Positions 9,054 to 18,538 of a stretch of 64,000 nt of DNA are shown here, in pieces. The stretch's first letter is position 1; each line of letters starts with the position of its first letter. A model generated the notes under the pieces. That model was not told the DNA's origin and did no database searches. It was given only the letters and a program-made list of their open reading frames with translations. The stretch spans positions 1-64,000 of the forward strand of contig NZ_JAGSYA010000003.1 of assembly GCF_025685395.1 (NCBI RefSeq), read 5' to 3'. The stretch is from Terriglobus tenax (GTDB lineage Bacteria; Acidobacteriota; Terriglobia; Terriglobales; Acidobacteriaceae). The translations under genes were made by a program, and so were the position numbers.

Positions 9054-9497
9054 TCAGGCGCGCTTGAAGCGCTCGCGGGCTTCTTCCGACATGCGATCCT
9101 GCAGCATGCCGTTCAGTACCTTGGGGGCAGGGGTCGCAATGGCGACCAGGACCCACGCAATGGTCGAGAACAGCAGACCGGCAACGGCGGCATCCTTCAT
9201 TGTCAGCGCCCATTCCACGCGGCGCAGGTGCAGATGCGCCAGCGCAACCTGCGACAGGCCGGCATAACGGTGCAGAATTCCCACCGCGACGACAAACGCC
9301 AGCACCGAAAGCGTGCTGACAACAATCAGGGAGACATCAATGGTCCGGTGCAGCTGCTGACGGCTCCGGCAGTGCTCGCATGAGGCCAGATGGCGCTCAT
9401 AGTCCACGCGCATCTCCGGTGTAAGGCCAGAGATGTCATATCGCCATCCGGAAAGAATGTCGCCTACTACCTGGTCCGTGCATTCTGATGTGCGCAT
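9054..9497 (-). CDS. Putative zinc-finger membrane protein (anti-sigma-like)
   Basis: 147 residues. The N-terminal part contains YERHLASCEHCRS, an HxxxCxxC site like the zf-HC2 zinc-finger of anti-sigma factors. Two or three hydrophobic helices follow (about residues 52-72 and 98-120), so the finger should be cytosolic. No sigma factor gene is adjacent, so an anti-sigma role is only an inference from the motif. The gene is monocistronic, ended by the hairpin at 9011-9034. Confidence 0.75.
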   Translation of the reverse strand: MRTSECTDQVVGDILSGWRYDISGLTPEMRVDYERHLASCEHCRSRQQLHRTIDVSLIVVSTLSVLAFVVAVGILHRYAGLSQVALAHLHLRRVEWALTMKDAAVAGLLFSTIAWVLVAIATPAPKVLNGMLQDRMSEEARERFKRA

Positions 9498-9601
9498 GCA
9501 ACTCCTTCCTGGCCCAAAGCCTTAGTTTTCATGCGGAATGTGAATACCATTTTACAAAAATTTGACTTTCTGCCGTTACAAAAAGATTCACGTATCGGCG
9601 G

Positions 9602-10549
9602 TTAAAGGCACAGCGGCTCCATCGGAGCATCCTGCCTTGCGAGCAGCACCTTGTTGCCCAGAAGACCCATTTTTCCGTTCAAAGCCTCTTCCGCCGCCAT
9701 CCGTGCCAGCTCGGGAAGGTTATTGCTTTCAGACAGATGCGCCAGGATCACGAACTGCGCTCCGCCGTCATAGTCTTTGCTCAGAAATTCCGCCGCGGCG
9801 TGGTTGGACAGGTGGCCTACTCGCGACATCACTCTCTGTTTGACGCTCCACGGGTACGGTCCGTCCCGCAGCATCTCCGGATCGTGGTTTGACTCCAGCA
9901 TCAGCACGTCGCACCGCTTGACCGCCAGCTTGACGTTGGGTGGCATATAGCCAAGATCCGTCGCCACCGCCACCCGGCAGCCCTCCGCCTCAAACACAAA
10001 CCCACAGGGGTCGGCTGCATCGTGCGGAATCGTAAAGGGGTTCACCGAGATGTCGCCGACGGTGAATCCGCGTCCTGCGGCAAAGTACTCCACCGTAGGC
10101 AGGCGGGCAGGATCAGCCTTGGGAGCCTCGGTTTCGGTCTCAGCCTCGTCGGCAATGCCTTCGGCGGCGGCCGCAGTCATCGTGGCAACCTCGCCATCCG
10201 GCCCCTGGCCGTAGCGGGCTTCCATCTCCTGCTCGCGGCCGGCCAGCCACTGGGCATAGGTCATGCGCTTCTGCGGCGTTACCTGCCGCACCCAGGCGCG
10301 GTGGGTCTGCTCGGTGAAGTACACCGGGATGCCCAGCTTGCGGGCCAGCACCGGCAGACCGTTCACATGGTCCAGATGTTCATGGGTAATCAGGATAGCG
10401 TCCAGCGCCTCCGGCTCTTCGCCCGCGGCGCGCATGCGCTTCATCAGCTCGCGGCAGCTCAGCCCGGCATCCACCAGAAGGCGCGTGGAACAGGAGGAGA
10501 CCATGGTGCTGTTTCCCTTGGAACCCGAAGCCAGCACCGTCATCCGCAT
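9602..10549 (-). CDS. MBL-fold metallo-hydrolase, WalJ/YycJ type
   Basis: 315 residues. Begins MRMTVLASGSKGNSTMV, the hallmark of the YycJ/WalJ branch of metallo-beta-lactamase-fold hydrolases. Metal ligands are seen in THEHLDH, TIPHDA, ATDLG and LAHLS. About 60 residues, rich in Ala and Glu (roughly 98-158, EVATMTAAAAEGIADEAE), are inserted after the first histidine cluster, making it longer than usual family members (about 250-265). Characterised relatives are 5'-3' exonucleases linked to cell-wall signalling and mismatch repair. No WalRK genes are near, so that link is not supported here. Confidence 0.85.
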   Translation of the reverse strand: MRMTVLASGSKGNSTMVSSCSTRLLVDAGLSCRELMKRMRAAGEEPEALDAILITHEHLDHVNGLPVLARKLGIPVYFTEQTHRAWVRQVTPQKRMTYAQWLAGREQEMEARYGQGPDGEVATMTAAAAEGIADEAETETEAPKADPARLPTVEYFAAGRGFTVGDISVNPFTIPHDAADPCGFVFEAEGCRVAVATDLGYMPPNVKLAVKRCDVLMLESNHDPEMLRDGPYPWSVKQRVMSRVGHLSNHAAAEFLSKDYDGGAQFVILAHLSESNNLPELARMAAEEALNGKMGLLGNKVLLARQDAPMEPLCL

Positions 10550-10564
10550 GACTTAAACGATACG

Positions 10565-10596
10565 CCCCTCCGCTGTGCAAACGGAGGGGGTATTTT
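10565..10596 (+). terminator. GC-rich hairpin with T-run between two minus-strand genes
   Basis: CCCCTCCG pairs with CGGAGGGG, followed on the plus strand by GTATTTTT. Both flanking genes are on the minus strand, so the T-run is on the wrong side for them. A second 8-bp stem TTCCGGGC / GCCCGGAA lies at 10603-10628, just after the MaoC gene. It may act on minus-strand transcription, or as a barrier to antisense transcription. Confidence 0.45.
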
Positions 10597-10638
10597 TCGT
10601 GGTTCCGGGCCGGTTTTCCTGCCCGGAATACCGGACGC

Positions 10639-11094
10639 TTACTTTTTCGGCTTCAGCGGAGCCAGGAAGTTCACCCGGCTGCGCATCACAACCTCGTCGC
10701 GCTGGTTCAGCGTGATGGTGGAGATGGTGATTACACCGTAGTTCGGCCGCTTGTGCGACTGCCGCACACCCACCACCTCGGTGTCCGTATGAAGGGAGTC
10801 ATTCGGGCGCACCGGCATGGTCCAGCGGATCTCTTCCACGCCCGCGCCGATCATACCGCCGGCTACCTTGATGGTCTCCACGCGCATGCGCATCACGATA
10901 GCCGCCGTCAGCCAGCCGGAAGCCGCCAGGCCGCCGAAGAAGGAGTTCTCGCCGGCCGTTTCATCCAGGTGAAAGGGCTGAGGGTCATACTTCTCGCCGA
11001 ATTCCTTGATGTCGGTGGCGGTAATCTTCACGCTGCCGTGCGATTGAAACTTCTGTCCAAGGTGGAAATCTTCAAAGTAAAGCTCGTTGGCCAT
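10639..11094 (-). CDS. MaoC-like hotdog-fold dehydratase
   Basis: 151 residues, the usual length of single-domain MaoC proteins. The hydratase motif reads EKYDPQPFHLDETAGENSFFGG, with the Asp and His expected for (R)-specific enoyl-CoA hydratase activity, followed by ASGW. Members hydrate enoyl-CoA or act in polyhydroxyalkanoate or branched-chain metabolism; the substrate cannot be told. ATG with an upstream GAGG. It is 25 nt downstream of the PP2C gene and probably co-transcribed with it. Confidence 0.9.
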   Translation of the reverse strand: MANELYFEDFHLGQKFQSHGSVKITATDIKEFGEKYDPQPFHLDETAGENSFFGGLAASGWLTAAIVMRMRVETIKVAGGMIGAGVEEIRWTMPVRPNDSLHTDTEVVGVRQSHKRPNYGVITISTITLNQRDEVVMRSRVNFLAPLKPKK

Positions 11095-11119
11095 ACGCTC
11101 CTCTGTTGAGCGAAGTCTA

Positions 11120-11896
11120 TCAAAGCGCGATGCGGACCAGCAGGCAGGTGATGTTGTCTCCGCCGCCCATGACGTTGGCCTCGCCGATCATCGACCGGCA
11201 TACCAACTCCAGATCGCTCCCTGCGGCGCGCAGATGGCGCGCTAGGTCGTTGTCGGAAAGATCGCGGATCAGGCCGTCCGAGCACAGCAGGTACAGGTCA
11301 CCCGGAAGGGCATCCTCGCAGCGAATCTCCGTCTCCAGCTCCGGATGCGACCCCACCGCGCGCGTAATCACGTTGCGTACCGGCGAGAACTCAGCCTCTT
11401 CGGCCGTCATCAGGCCCGCACGCACCTGCTCTTCCACCAGAGAGTGGTCTTCGGTCATGCGTTGCAGCTTGCCGTCGCGCAGACGATAACAGCGTGAGTC
11501 GCCCGCATGCGCGATCCATGCCTCAAAGGGAGTCTCGTGGCCCTCTTCACCCGGCTGCAGCAGTATGGAGACCAGCGTGGTGCCCATACCACGCAACTCG
11601 CGGGAGCTGCGTGCCTTGGCAAGAATGGCCTTGTTCGCGGAGGCAACCGCCTCGTCCAGCAGTTGCGCAGGCGAGGCGCGGCGCTTGGACGCCTTGCGAG
11701 CGATGAACTCTTTCAGAAAAGTTTCGACCGCCAGGTGGCTGGCCACTTCGCCCGCTGCGGCTCCGCCCATGCCGTCGCAGACCACAAACAGCCCCGCCTT
11801 TGCATCCGCGCCGCAGGCGTCTTCATTGCCTTTGCGGACACGGCCCACATCCGACAGCATCGCGTGCTCGAGCTTCAGTTCTGTACGGGGTCCCAT
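11120..11896 (-). CDS. PP2C-family serine/threonine phosphatase
   Basis: 258 residues from MGPRTELKLEH. The start was set at this ATG because the longer reading would overlap the divergent methyltransferase. All PP2C metal motifs are in place: RKGNEDA, VCDGMGG, GMGTTLVS, HAGDSR, TEDHSLVEEQ, SDGL and GGGDNIT. Such stand-alone cytosolic phosphatases reverse Hanks-type Ser/Thr kinase phosphorylation; no kinase gene is in the window. The 3' neighbour is the MaoC gene. No membrane segment or regulatory domain is seen. Confidence 0.93.
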   Translation of the reverse strand: MGPRTELKLEHAMLSDVGRVRKGNEDACGADAKAGLFVVCDGMGGAAAGEVASHLAVETFLKEFIARKASKRRASPAQLLDEAVASANKAILAKARSSRELRGMGTTLVSILLQPGEEGHETPFEAWIAHAGDSRCYRLRDGKLQRMTEDHSLVEEQVRAGLMTAEEAEFSPVRNVITRAVGSHPELETEIRCEDALPGDLYLLCSDGLIRDLSDNDLARHLRAAGSDLELVCRSMIGEANVMGGGDNITCLLVRIAL

Positions 11897-11972
11897 CCCA
11901 TCACCGACGATACACGCTTCTGCAGCCAGAGGACGATTGCATTTTTCACGGCATCGGTTAGCCTCTAACTCT

Positions 11973-12803
11973 GTGGGACAAATCCTGTTTGGCGACAATC
12001 TACCCAAGCTCAAGAAGCTGGCTGCAGGCTCAGTCCCGCTGATCTATATCGACCCGCCCTTCAACACCGGGCGCGTGCAGAAGCGGCAGCGCATCCGCAT
12101 CGTGCGTGATGAAGCCAACGGCGACCGCAGCGGATTCGCAGGCAAACGCTACCGCACGGAGAAGCTTGACGGCCCTTCCGGATACCTGGACGTCTTCGAT
12201 GACTTTCTCGGCTTCCTTCGCCCGCGCCTTGAAGAAGCCCACCGCATCCTCACGCCCAACGGCTCCATCTTCCTGCACCTGGACCCCCGCGAGGTGCACT
12301 ACGCCAAGGTGATGATGGACGGCATCTTCGGCCGCGAGAGCTTTCAGAACGAAATCATCTGGGCCTACGACTACGGCGCACGGTCGAAGTCCCGCTGGCC
12401 GGCCAAGCACGACAACATCCTCTGGTACACGAAGGACCCGTCCGAATTCACCTTCAACTTAGCCGAGTGCGACCGCATTGAGTACATGGCGCCCAAGCTG
12501 GTCGGTGCCGCCAAGGCCGCTAAAGGCAAAACGCCTACGGACGTCTGGTGGCACACCATCGTCTCGCCCACCGGCAAGGAGAAGACCGGGTACCCCACGC
12601 AAAAGCCGCTCGGCGTGATGGAACGCATCATCAAGGTGCACTCTAACCCCGGGGACCTGGTGCTGGACTTCTTCGCCGGCTCCGGCACCACCGGCGTAGC
12701 CGCTGCGCAAAACGGCCGCGACTTCCTGCTGATGGACTCAAGCCGCGAAGCCGTCGCCATCATGCGCAAACGGCTTGCGAAATGGATGCGGAAAAAGAAG
12801 TAG
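11973..12803 (+). CDS. Orphan beta-class DNA methyltransferase
   Basis: 276 residues from a GTG start (VGQILFGDNL). Motif IV is IYIDPPFNTG (residues about 25-33) and the AdoMet motif I is LDFFAGSGTT (231-240), preceded by TQKPLGVMERII (motif X). The order IV - target region - X - I defines the beta class of amino-methyltransferases, which make N6-methyladenine or N4-methylcytosine. DPPF is seen in both kinds. There is no restriction enzyme, specificity subunit or other defence gene nearby, so it is a solitary enzyme. Divergent from the PP2C gene, 76 nt apart. Confidence 0.9.
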   Translation: MGQILFGDNLPKLKKLAAGSVPLIYIDPPFNTGRVQKRQRIRIVRDEANGDRSGFAGKRYRTEKLDGPSGYLDVFDDFLGFLRPRLEEAHRILTPNGSIFLHLDPREVHYAKVMMDGIFGRESFQNEIIWAYDYGARSKSRWPAKHDNILWYTKDPSEFTFNLAECDRIEYMAPKLVGAAKAAKGKTPTDVWWHTIVSPTGKEKTGYPTQKPLGVMERIIKVHSNPGDLVLDFFAGSGTTGVAAAQNGRDFLLMDSSREAVAIMRKRLAKWMRKKK

Positions 12804-12824
12804 CTGAATCCAACAATAAAAGCT

Positions 12825-12868
12825 TGTCATCCCGGCCGAAGGCGTATCGCGCCTTCGGCCGGGATACA
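12825..12868 (+). repeat. Family A repeat, copy 5, with a 16-bp perfect stem
   Basis: After CTTGTC the arms 12829-12844 (ATCCCGGCCGAAGGCG) and 12850-12865 pair perfectly around the loop TATCG. It stands 22 nt after the methyltransferase stop and may act as its terminator although no T-run follows. Confidence 0.6.
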
Positions 12869-12965
12869 GATGGGGGAGTGGCTGCCCCTAGCGTGCCGTC
12901 CGCGTCCAAGAGAGCAACCCACTCCTGCGTAGTATGGGAGCGCGGCTTTCTCTTGGAGTGTTGCG

Positions 12966-13790
12966 ATGCGGTTGCGGCGCACAACCCGGGCGGTTGGCAT
13001 GGCGCTGGTGCTGCTGGGCGTGGGATATGCGCAGCGCGGCTTCCGGGAGTATCCGTCGGTGGAGTATGGCCGGCGCTCGCCGCTTCCCGATGACTGGCAG
13101 AAGCCGGGCGAATGGACCTTTGCGCGTCTGATGTTTCCCGGCGGGCCGCTGGATGGCTATCGTGGGCGTTTTGACGGCCCATGGCAGGAAGGACTATCGC
13201 TTTGGACGCAGGACTACCCCAAGGCCGACCGCGATTTTGCTGCGAGTGTCCGCCGCCTGACACGCATTGATGCGCGCAGCGTGGAACAGCCGGTGAACCT
13301 TGAAAACGGTGACGAGGTCTATGACTATCCGTGGATCTATGCCGTGCAGGTAGGCGAATGGGGACTGACCGGGACACAGGGCGCGAAGCTGCGCGACTAC
13401 CTGCTGCGTGGCGGATTCTTTATGGCTGACGACTGCCATGGTTCAGAAGAAGAGGCGTACTTCACCAAGACGATGAAGATGGTCTTTCCGGAGCGCGACC
13501 TAGTGGAGATTCCGGATAATGACCCGGCCTTTCATACGGTCTTCGATCTGACCGAGCGCATCCAGGTTCCAGGCGCGGAGCACCTGAACAACGGCTACAA
13601 GAAGGACGGACGCGTGCCGCACTGGAAGGGAATCTACGACGACAAGGGGCGGCTGATGGTGGCGCTGAGTTTGAACTCTGACATTGGCGATTCGTGGGAG
13701 TTCTACGACTCGCCTTGGTATCCGCTGAAGTATTCGGAGATGGGGATCAAACTGGGTGTGAACTATGTGCTGTATGGGATGACGCATTGA
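12966..13790 (+). CDS. DUF4159 domain exported protein
   Basis: 274 residues; signal peptide ends near VGYAQ. The core (about residues 100-270) has the DUF4159 marks DYPWIYAVQVG, LRDYLLRGGFFMADDCHG and the C-terminal GIKLGVNYVLYGMTH. The fold is thought to be glutamine-amidotransferase-like (a flavodoxin-type alpha/beta) but activity is not known. GGAG stands 8 nt before the ATG. The domain is often seen as the tail of MoxR/BatA-type operons; here it stands alone. Confidence 0.88.
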   Translation: MRLRRTTRAVGMALVLLGVGYAQRGFREYPSVEYGRRSPLPDDWQKPGEWTFARLMFPGGPLDGYRGRFDGPWQEGLSLWTQDYPKADRDFAASVRRLTRIDARSVEQPVNLENGDEVYDYPWIYAVQVGEWGLTGTQGAKLRDYLLRGGFFMADDCHGSEEEAYFTKTMKMVFPERDLVEIPDNDPAFHTVFDLTERIQVPGAEHLNNGYKKDGRVPHWKGIYDDKGRLMVALSLNSDIGDSWEFYDSPWYPLKYSEMGIKLGVNYVLYGMTH

Positions 13791-13808
13791 GGACTAGCAG
13801 TGCACAAA

Positions 13809-13857
13809 TGCCGGTCTCTCCACTCCGCGCAACGCGCTCCGGTCGAGAGGGCAGAAA
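13809..13857 (-). repeat. Family A repeat, copy 6, minus orientation
   Basis: Read on the minus strand: TCTCGACCGGAGCG, a short GCGTTGCGC hairpin, then GGAGTGGAGAGACC. TCTC pairs with GAGA, as in copy 3. Confidence 0.55.
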
Positions 13858-13892
13858 CTAACCGAGTGCTCAGGATGACCCAAAAAACGAAA

Positions 13893-13925
13893 CCCACCCT
13901 TCGTGATGTGGCTGCGAAGGATGGG
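13893..13925. repeat. Family C hairpin, copy 2
   Basis: CCCACCCTTCG / CGAAGGATGGG, 10 of 11 positions paired, with an 11-nt loop. It lies 36 nt from family A copy 6 and directly downstream of the aldo/keto reductase stop. Confidence 0.55.
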
Positions 13926-13939
13926 CAAGAGCTTGCGCT

Positions 13940-14932
<993 letters not shown>

Positions 14933-14968
14933 GCATGTTGGATGCCTCTGGGCTCCGCAAGGGTTCCG

Positions 14969-15469
14969 TCAGATTGCAACAGGCGGTACGGCGGCGGCCC
15001 TGCGGGCTCGCATACTGCGGTCGATACCGGTGGCGAGACGCAGAAAGATCCAGTACAGCAAGGGAGCCACGATGGCCGCAAACAGCACCCATGCGGCCAC
15101 ACCGGCTACCAACATGCGCCATAGCTGGTGAAACGCGACGCCGGGATTAGTTTTCACGGCGGCCGTGATCTGTTGCAGCGTCATGGTGGTGCGTTCGGAA
15201 CGCAGCAGCCATTGCCCCATGCGGATGAACGGCAATAGAAGCGCAAGCTGCAGCGGATAGACAAGGTAGTTGGTCAGCTGAGCAGCCGGCAGGTTGAGCC
15301 GCAGTACGAATACCGCCAGAAGGCAGATCGCCGTTGTAGTCCCAAGCACAGGGAATACGCCGATCACCGCTCCAGCCGCCATGCTCAACGCAAGTCGGTG
15401 CGGCGTGATACCGTCCAGCAGCAGGTTGCGGAGGGGAAGAACGATACGGCGCTCAAGAAAGTCAGGCAT
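14969..15469 (-). CDS. DUF2062 membrane protein
   Basis: 166 residues. The DUF2062 signature is visible: TPHRLALSMAAGAVIGVFPVLGTTT, followed by LRLNLPAAQLTNYLVYPLQL. Two or three membrane segments (about 28-60, 70-88 and 120-145). Function is not established. The gene lies 12 nt after the PIG-L deacetylase gene; in some genomes the domain goes with glycosyltransferases or deacetylases. Confidence 0.88.
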   Translation of the reverse strand: MPDFLERRIVLPLRNLLLDGITPHRLALSMAAGAVIGVFPVLGTTTAICLLAVFVLRLNLPAAQLTNYLVYPLQLALLLPFIRMGQWLLRSERTTMTLQQITAAVKTNPGVAFHQLWRMLVAGVAAWVLFAAIVAPLLYWIFLRLATGIDRSMRARRAAAVPPVAI

Positions 15470-15481
15470 GGTGGGATGTTG

Positions 15482-16216
15482 TTATTCCACGACGCCGTCG
15501 AACATGTCCGTGGTCATCGCCGCTGGCTGTGGCGTGGAGGCCGACATCAACAGGTAGAACTCCTGCTTGCCGAACTTGTCCAGGTACGGCCTGACGCTTT
15601 CCAGCACCGGCAACTGCGAGGCGTGCATCTCGAAGGCCAGGATACGCACCGGCAACACCGCTTCCGTGTTCAGTACGCAGGTCCACGGGGCAGGCATCAG
15701 CGGCTGGCGGTCGGGAATCGTGAAGTTGGTGGTGATGTGGTACAGCCGCTGCGCCAGGTGCGGCTCCAGATCAAGCTCCGGGTAGCGCTTGGGCCGGCCG
15801 GCCCAGTGATAAGCGGCCGTTGTGATGGCGGAGACCATGGTGTGGTCGGGATGCGTGTTCAGACCGCCGTCGAGGCCGAAGGTGACGACAACATGCGGCT
15901 TGAAAGTCCGCATGCGCTCGACCAGCTTCTTTCCCGCTTCTTCGACATCGGCGTGGACGAGCTGGGCGTCGTGATAATCCAGCAACTCATGGTGCTTGAT
16001 GCCGAGTACCTGGCAGCTTGCGGCGAACTCTTCGCGGCGGATGCGGCCCAGCTCCTTGCTATCTGCGGAGCTGCCGCGGTTGGTGGCCGCCTGCCCGTCG
16101 GTCAGGCAGATGCAGCTGACCTCCACGCCGCTGCGGGTTGCCAGGGCAATCGCGCCTCCAAAGGCAAAGCACTCGTCGTCGGGGTGTGCGACGATGACCA
16201 TCATCCTCAAGCCCAT
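15482..16216 (-). CDS. PIG-L family deacetylase
   Basis: 244 residues. Starts MGLRMMVIVAHPDDECFAFG: the AHPDDE motif supplies zinc ligands and the catalytic Asp of the LmbE/PIG-L family, and THPDH supplies the third ligand. Members remove N-acetyl groups from GlcNAc-type substrates (for example in mycothiol or bacillithiol synthesis). The start overlaps the end of rnhB by 10 bp, which points to translational coupling. The substrate cannot be inferred from neighbours. Confidence 0.92.
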   Translation of the reverse strand: MGLRMMVIVAHPDDECFAFGGAIALATRSGVEVSCICLTDGQAATNRGSSADSKELGRIRREEFAASCQVLGIKHHELLDYHDAQLVHADVEEAGKKLVERMRTFKPHVVVTFGLDGGLNTHPDHTMVSAITTAAYHWAGRPKRYPELDLEPHLAQRLYHITTNFTIPDRQPLMPAPWTCVLNTEAVLPVRILAFEMHASQLPVLESVRPYLDKFGKQEFYLLMSASTPQPAAMTTDMFDGVVE

Positions 16217-16992
16217 GCTGTGTTCTCTCCACTGGCGCTTTCGTTGAGCGCTTCTTCGTCAAAGGGCAGGCTGCCCGTTTCTACTACGGTGTCAGGACCG
16301 GCGCCGGCTACCGGAGCAAAGCTGCGGCGGTGCAGCGGTGTGGGTCCCAGTTCTTTGAGGGCGCGTTTGTGCGCCGGGGTCGCATAGCCTTTGTGTGAGG
16401 ACAGACCGTAGCCGGGGTGTACCTCGTCCGCGGCACACATCAGGGCATCGCGGTGCACCTTGGCCACGACGGAAGCCGCCGCGATGGACAGTGAGAGCGA
16501 GTCGCCGTAGACCAGCCTGGTCTGCGCGCAGGGATGGTCGATGCGCATGGCGTCGATCAGCAGGTGGTCAGGCGCGATGCCCAGCCCGGCGACGGCGTTG
16601 AGCATGGCCAGACGCGATGCCTGGTAGATGTTGATGCGGTCGATGGTCTCTGCCGCGACCTCGGCCACGCAGACGGCCAGGGCCATGGCTCGCACCTGAA
16701 GATCGAGCCGTTCGCGGTCTTCGCGAGCCAGTTGTTTTGAATCGGTCAGACCGGCGGCGGCAAGTTCGGCGCACTGCTCGGGCAGAATGACGGCTGCTGC
16801 GACGACCGGACCATACAGGGCGCCACGGCCAACCTCGTCGACGCCCGCGATCAGGCGGTATCCCTTGAGCCGCAACGCCTGCTCACACTCGTCGGAGCAG
16901 ACCAGCTGCCGCAGCATCCTCTGCTTGGCGGTGGAGGCAGCGAGCGGCTTCCCGGTGCGGGGGGAGACGGCTTTGGAACGGGGCAGCGGCAT
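16207..16992 (-). CDS. rnhB: Ribonuclease HII
   Basis: 261 residues from MPLPRSKAV. RNase HII cleaves RNA in RNA-DNA hybrids and removes single ribonucleotides. Active-site acids are seen in GVDEVGRGALYGPV (Asp-Glu), LLIDAM (Asp) and ASVVAKVHRD (Asp). It has an N-terminal extension of about 45 residues and a C-terminal tail of about 40, so it is longer than the common 200-215. Upstream in the minus-strand direction is rplS, as in many bacteria, but here a plus-strand secreted gene is inserted between them. Confidence 0.95.
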   Translation of the reverse strand: MPLPRSKAVSPRTGKPLAASTAKQRMLRQLVCSDECEQALRLKGYRLIAGVDEVGRGALYGPVVAAAVILPEQCAELAAAGLTDSKQLAREDRERLDLQVRAMALAVCVAEVAAETIDRINIYQASRLAMLNAVAGLGIAPDHLLIDAMRIDHPCAQTRLVYGDSLSLSIAAASVVAKVHRDALMCAADEVHPGYGLSSHKGYATPAHKRALKELGPTPLHRRSFAPVAGAGPDTVVETGSLPFDEEALNESASGENTAWA

Positions 16993-17126
16993 CGTCTGAT
17001 TTCCAGTGTATCGCCTCACTTTTTGTAATCCTCCGCAGTTCGGCATATGCTTGCCAGCAAGATTCTCCCCAGGAAAGAGGAAACCCCGCGATCCGGCAAC
17101 AACCGGGCGTGGAGAAACACGTTTTT

Positions 17127-18002
17127 ATGCAGTGGAAATGGATGTGTTCTCTGGTGGTTTGCGCTGCGGCCCTGGTGGCAGCGCAGGATGCTTCACAGCC
17201 GGAAGGACCGGCCCAACCGACAGGCCCGGCAAAGCATGGCGGCCTGTTCAGCAGGAAGCCGAAGGTCGTCCTGAGCCCCGAGGAAGAGGCTCGCCAAAAA
17301 GCAGAGATCCAGCGGCAGATCGATGTCCTGCCGCGGCAGGGAGCGCCGATTCTGGATGAGAGCGGAAAACAGATTCTGGACCCCGATGCCAGGCCGATGT
17401 TTCAGCCTGCTCCCCGGCCGTTGCTGGACAAGCATGGTCAACCCGTCCTGGACGAGGATGGAAAACTGCTGCTGCAGACGAAGGACCACCTGGGCTATGA
17501 CGCCCACGGCAAGAAGCTGAAAGCGGAAAAGGAGAAGATCCCGAAGAAGGTTCCGGTCACGATTGAACAGGGCACGCTGACCGTGGACGGATGGACAGGC
17601 AAGGCGCGGCTGAACTATGAGATCGACGATCTGAAGTACCTGTACATCTACGCTCCAGGCATTGGGAACACAGTGGTTTCCACGCTGCCGTTTCCGGGAG
17701 CTACCGCGCAGAAGAATGCCTTCGACGGCAAAACACTGACGATCAGCGTGGGCGAGCACCAGTTACAGATTGCCGGGGAAAAGCCGCTGCTTCACCAGAA
17801 GCATCCTGTGCCGGCCTACGTGCTGGTGGACAGGGAGTACAGCCGGGAGTCGCGCTTTCCCGTGATGGGGTACGGCCCCCTGCGCCGCGCGCCGTATGCC
17901 TGGCCGGCAGCCAAAGCCGTGGAAACAAGAGCTCCCGCACTGCCGAAGGAAGTTATGCCGGTGCTTGCCAGGCCAGCGGAGACACCGGGAAAACAGCCGT
18001 AG
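17127..18002 (+). CDS. Secreted protein of unknown function
   Basis: 291 residues from MQWKWMCSL; a GTG at 17109 is an alternative. The signal peptide is cleaved near LVAAQD. Residues 50-130 are charged and contain near-repeats of the type LDESGKQILDPDARP, LDKHGQPVLDEDGK and YDAHGKKL, about 25 residues apart. The C-terminal half looks beta-rich. No family recognised. It sits between rnhB and rplS on the opposite strand and ends at a bidirectional terminator. Confidence 0.75.
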   Translation: MQWKWMCSLVVCAAALVAAQDASQPEGPAQPTGPAKHGGLFSRKPKVVLSPEEEARQKAEIQRQIDVLPRQGAPILDESGKQILDPDARPMFQPAPRPLLDKHGQPVLDEDGKLLLQTKDHLGYDAHGKKLKAEKEKIPKKVPVTIEQGTLTVDGWTGKARLNYEIDDLKYLYIYAPGIGNTVVSTLPFPGATAQKNAFDGKTLTISVGEHQLQIAGEKPLLHQKHPVPAYVLVDREYSRESRFPVMGYGPLRRAPYAWPAAKAVETRAPALPKEVMPVLARPAETPGKQP

Positions 18003-18023
18003 AGGGGTGCAACTTAAACACGA

Positions 18024-18049
18024 AAAAGCCGGCCTTTGGGCCGGCTTTT
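18024..18049. terminator. Bidirectional terminator between the secreted gene and rplS
   Basis: Perfect 11-bp stem AAAAGCCGGCC / GGCCGGCTTTT with a 4-nt loop; A and T runs on both sides let it serve both convergent genes. Confidence 0.85.
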
Positions 18050-18074
18050 CGCGTCAAAAAATGACGCCGAGGCG

Positions 18075-18431
18075 TTACTTTACGCGCTCGACTTCCTTCA
18101 GGCGGGCAGCCTTGCCACGCAGAGCGCGGATGTAGAACAGCTTGGCGCGACGCACCTGGTAGGAGCGAACCTTCTCGACCTTGTCGACAACCTTGGAGTT
18201 GTACGGGAAGATGCGCTCGACGCCCTGGCCGAAGCTCATCTTGCGAACCGTGAAGCTGCCCTGGGGGCCCTTCTTCGTGGCGATAACCAGACCCTCAAAG
18301 GCCTGCAGGCGCTCTTTGTCGCCTTCCTTGATCTTTACCTGCACGCGGACGGTGTCTCCGGGGCCGAATTCGGGAAGATCGGTCCGCTGGAGTTTCGCGG
18401 CAAGTCTCTGCATGATGGGGTTGATTGACAT
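18075..18431 (-). CDS. rplS: 50S ribosomal protein L19
   Basis: 118 residues, the usual length. Begins [20 protein letters not shown] and contains the conserved [27 protein letters not shown] and [21 protein letters not shown]19 sits at the 30S-50S interface. The usual neighbours trmD and rimM are not upstream; an SDR gene follows in the opposite direction of reading, beyond a gap of about 107 nt. The AAGGAAAAGTGTGTC stretch before the ATG gives the ribosome site. Confidence 0.97.
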   Translation of the reverse strand: MSINPIMQRLAAKLQRTDLPEFGPGDTVRVQVKIKEGDKERLQAFEGLVIATKKGPQGSFTVRKMSFGQGVERIFPYNSKVVDKVEKVRSYQVRRAKLFYIRALRGKAARLKEVERVK

Positions 18432-18538
18432 GACACACTTTTCCTTCGAAGAGTCGAAGTTTCAGTTTACAGGAAAGTCATACAGATGGGAACCTTCGCA
18501 GGCACCCCGCAGAGATTTTCCTTCAGGAAAGTTCCGGA

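Noticed and set aside
11565-11972. The 5' extension of the methyltransferase frame to 412 codons
   Set aside because: It would run through the antisense of the PP2C gene; family homology starts at the GTG 11973.
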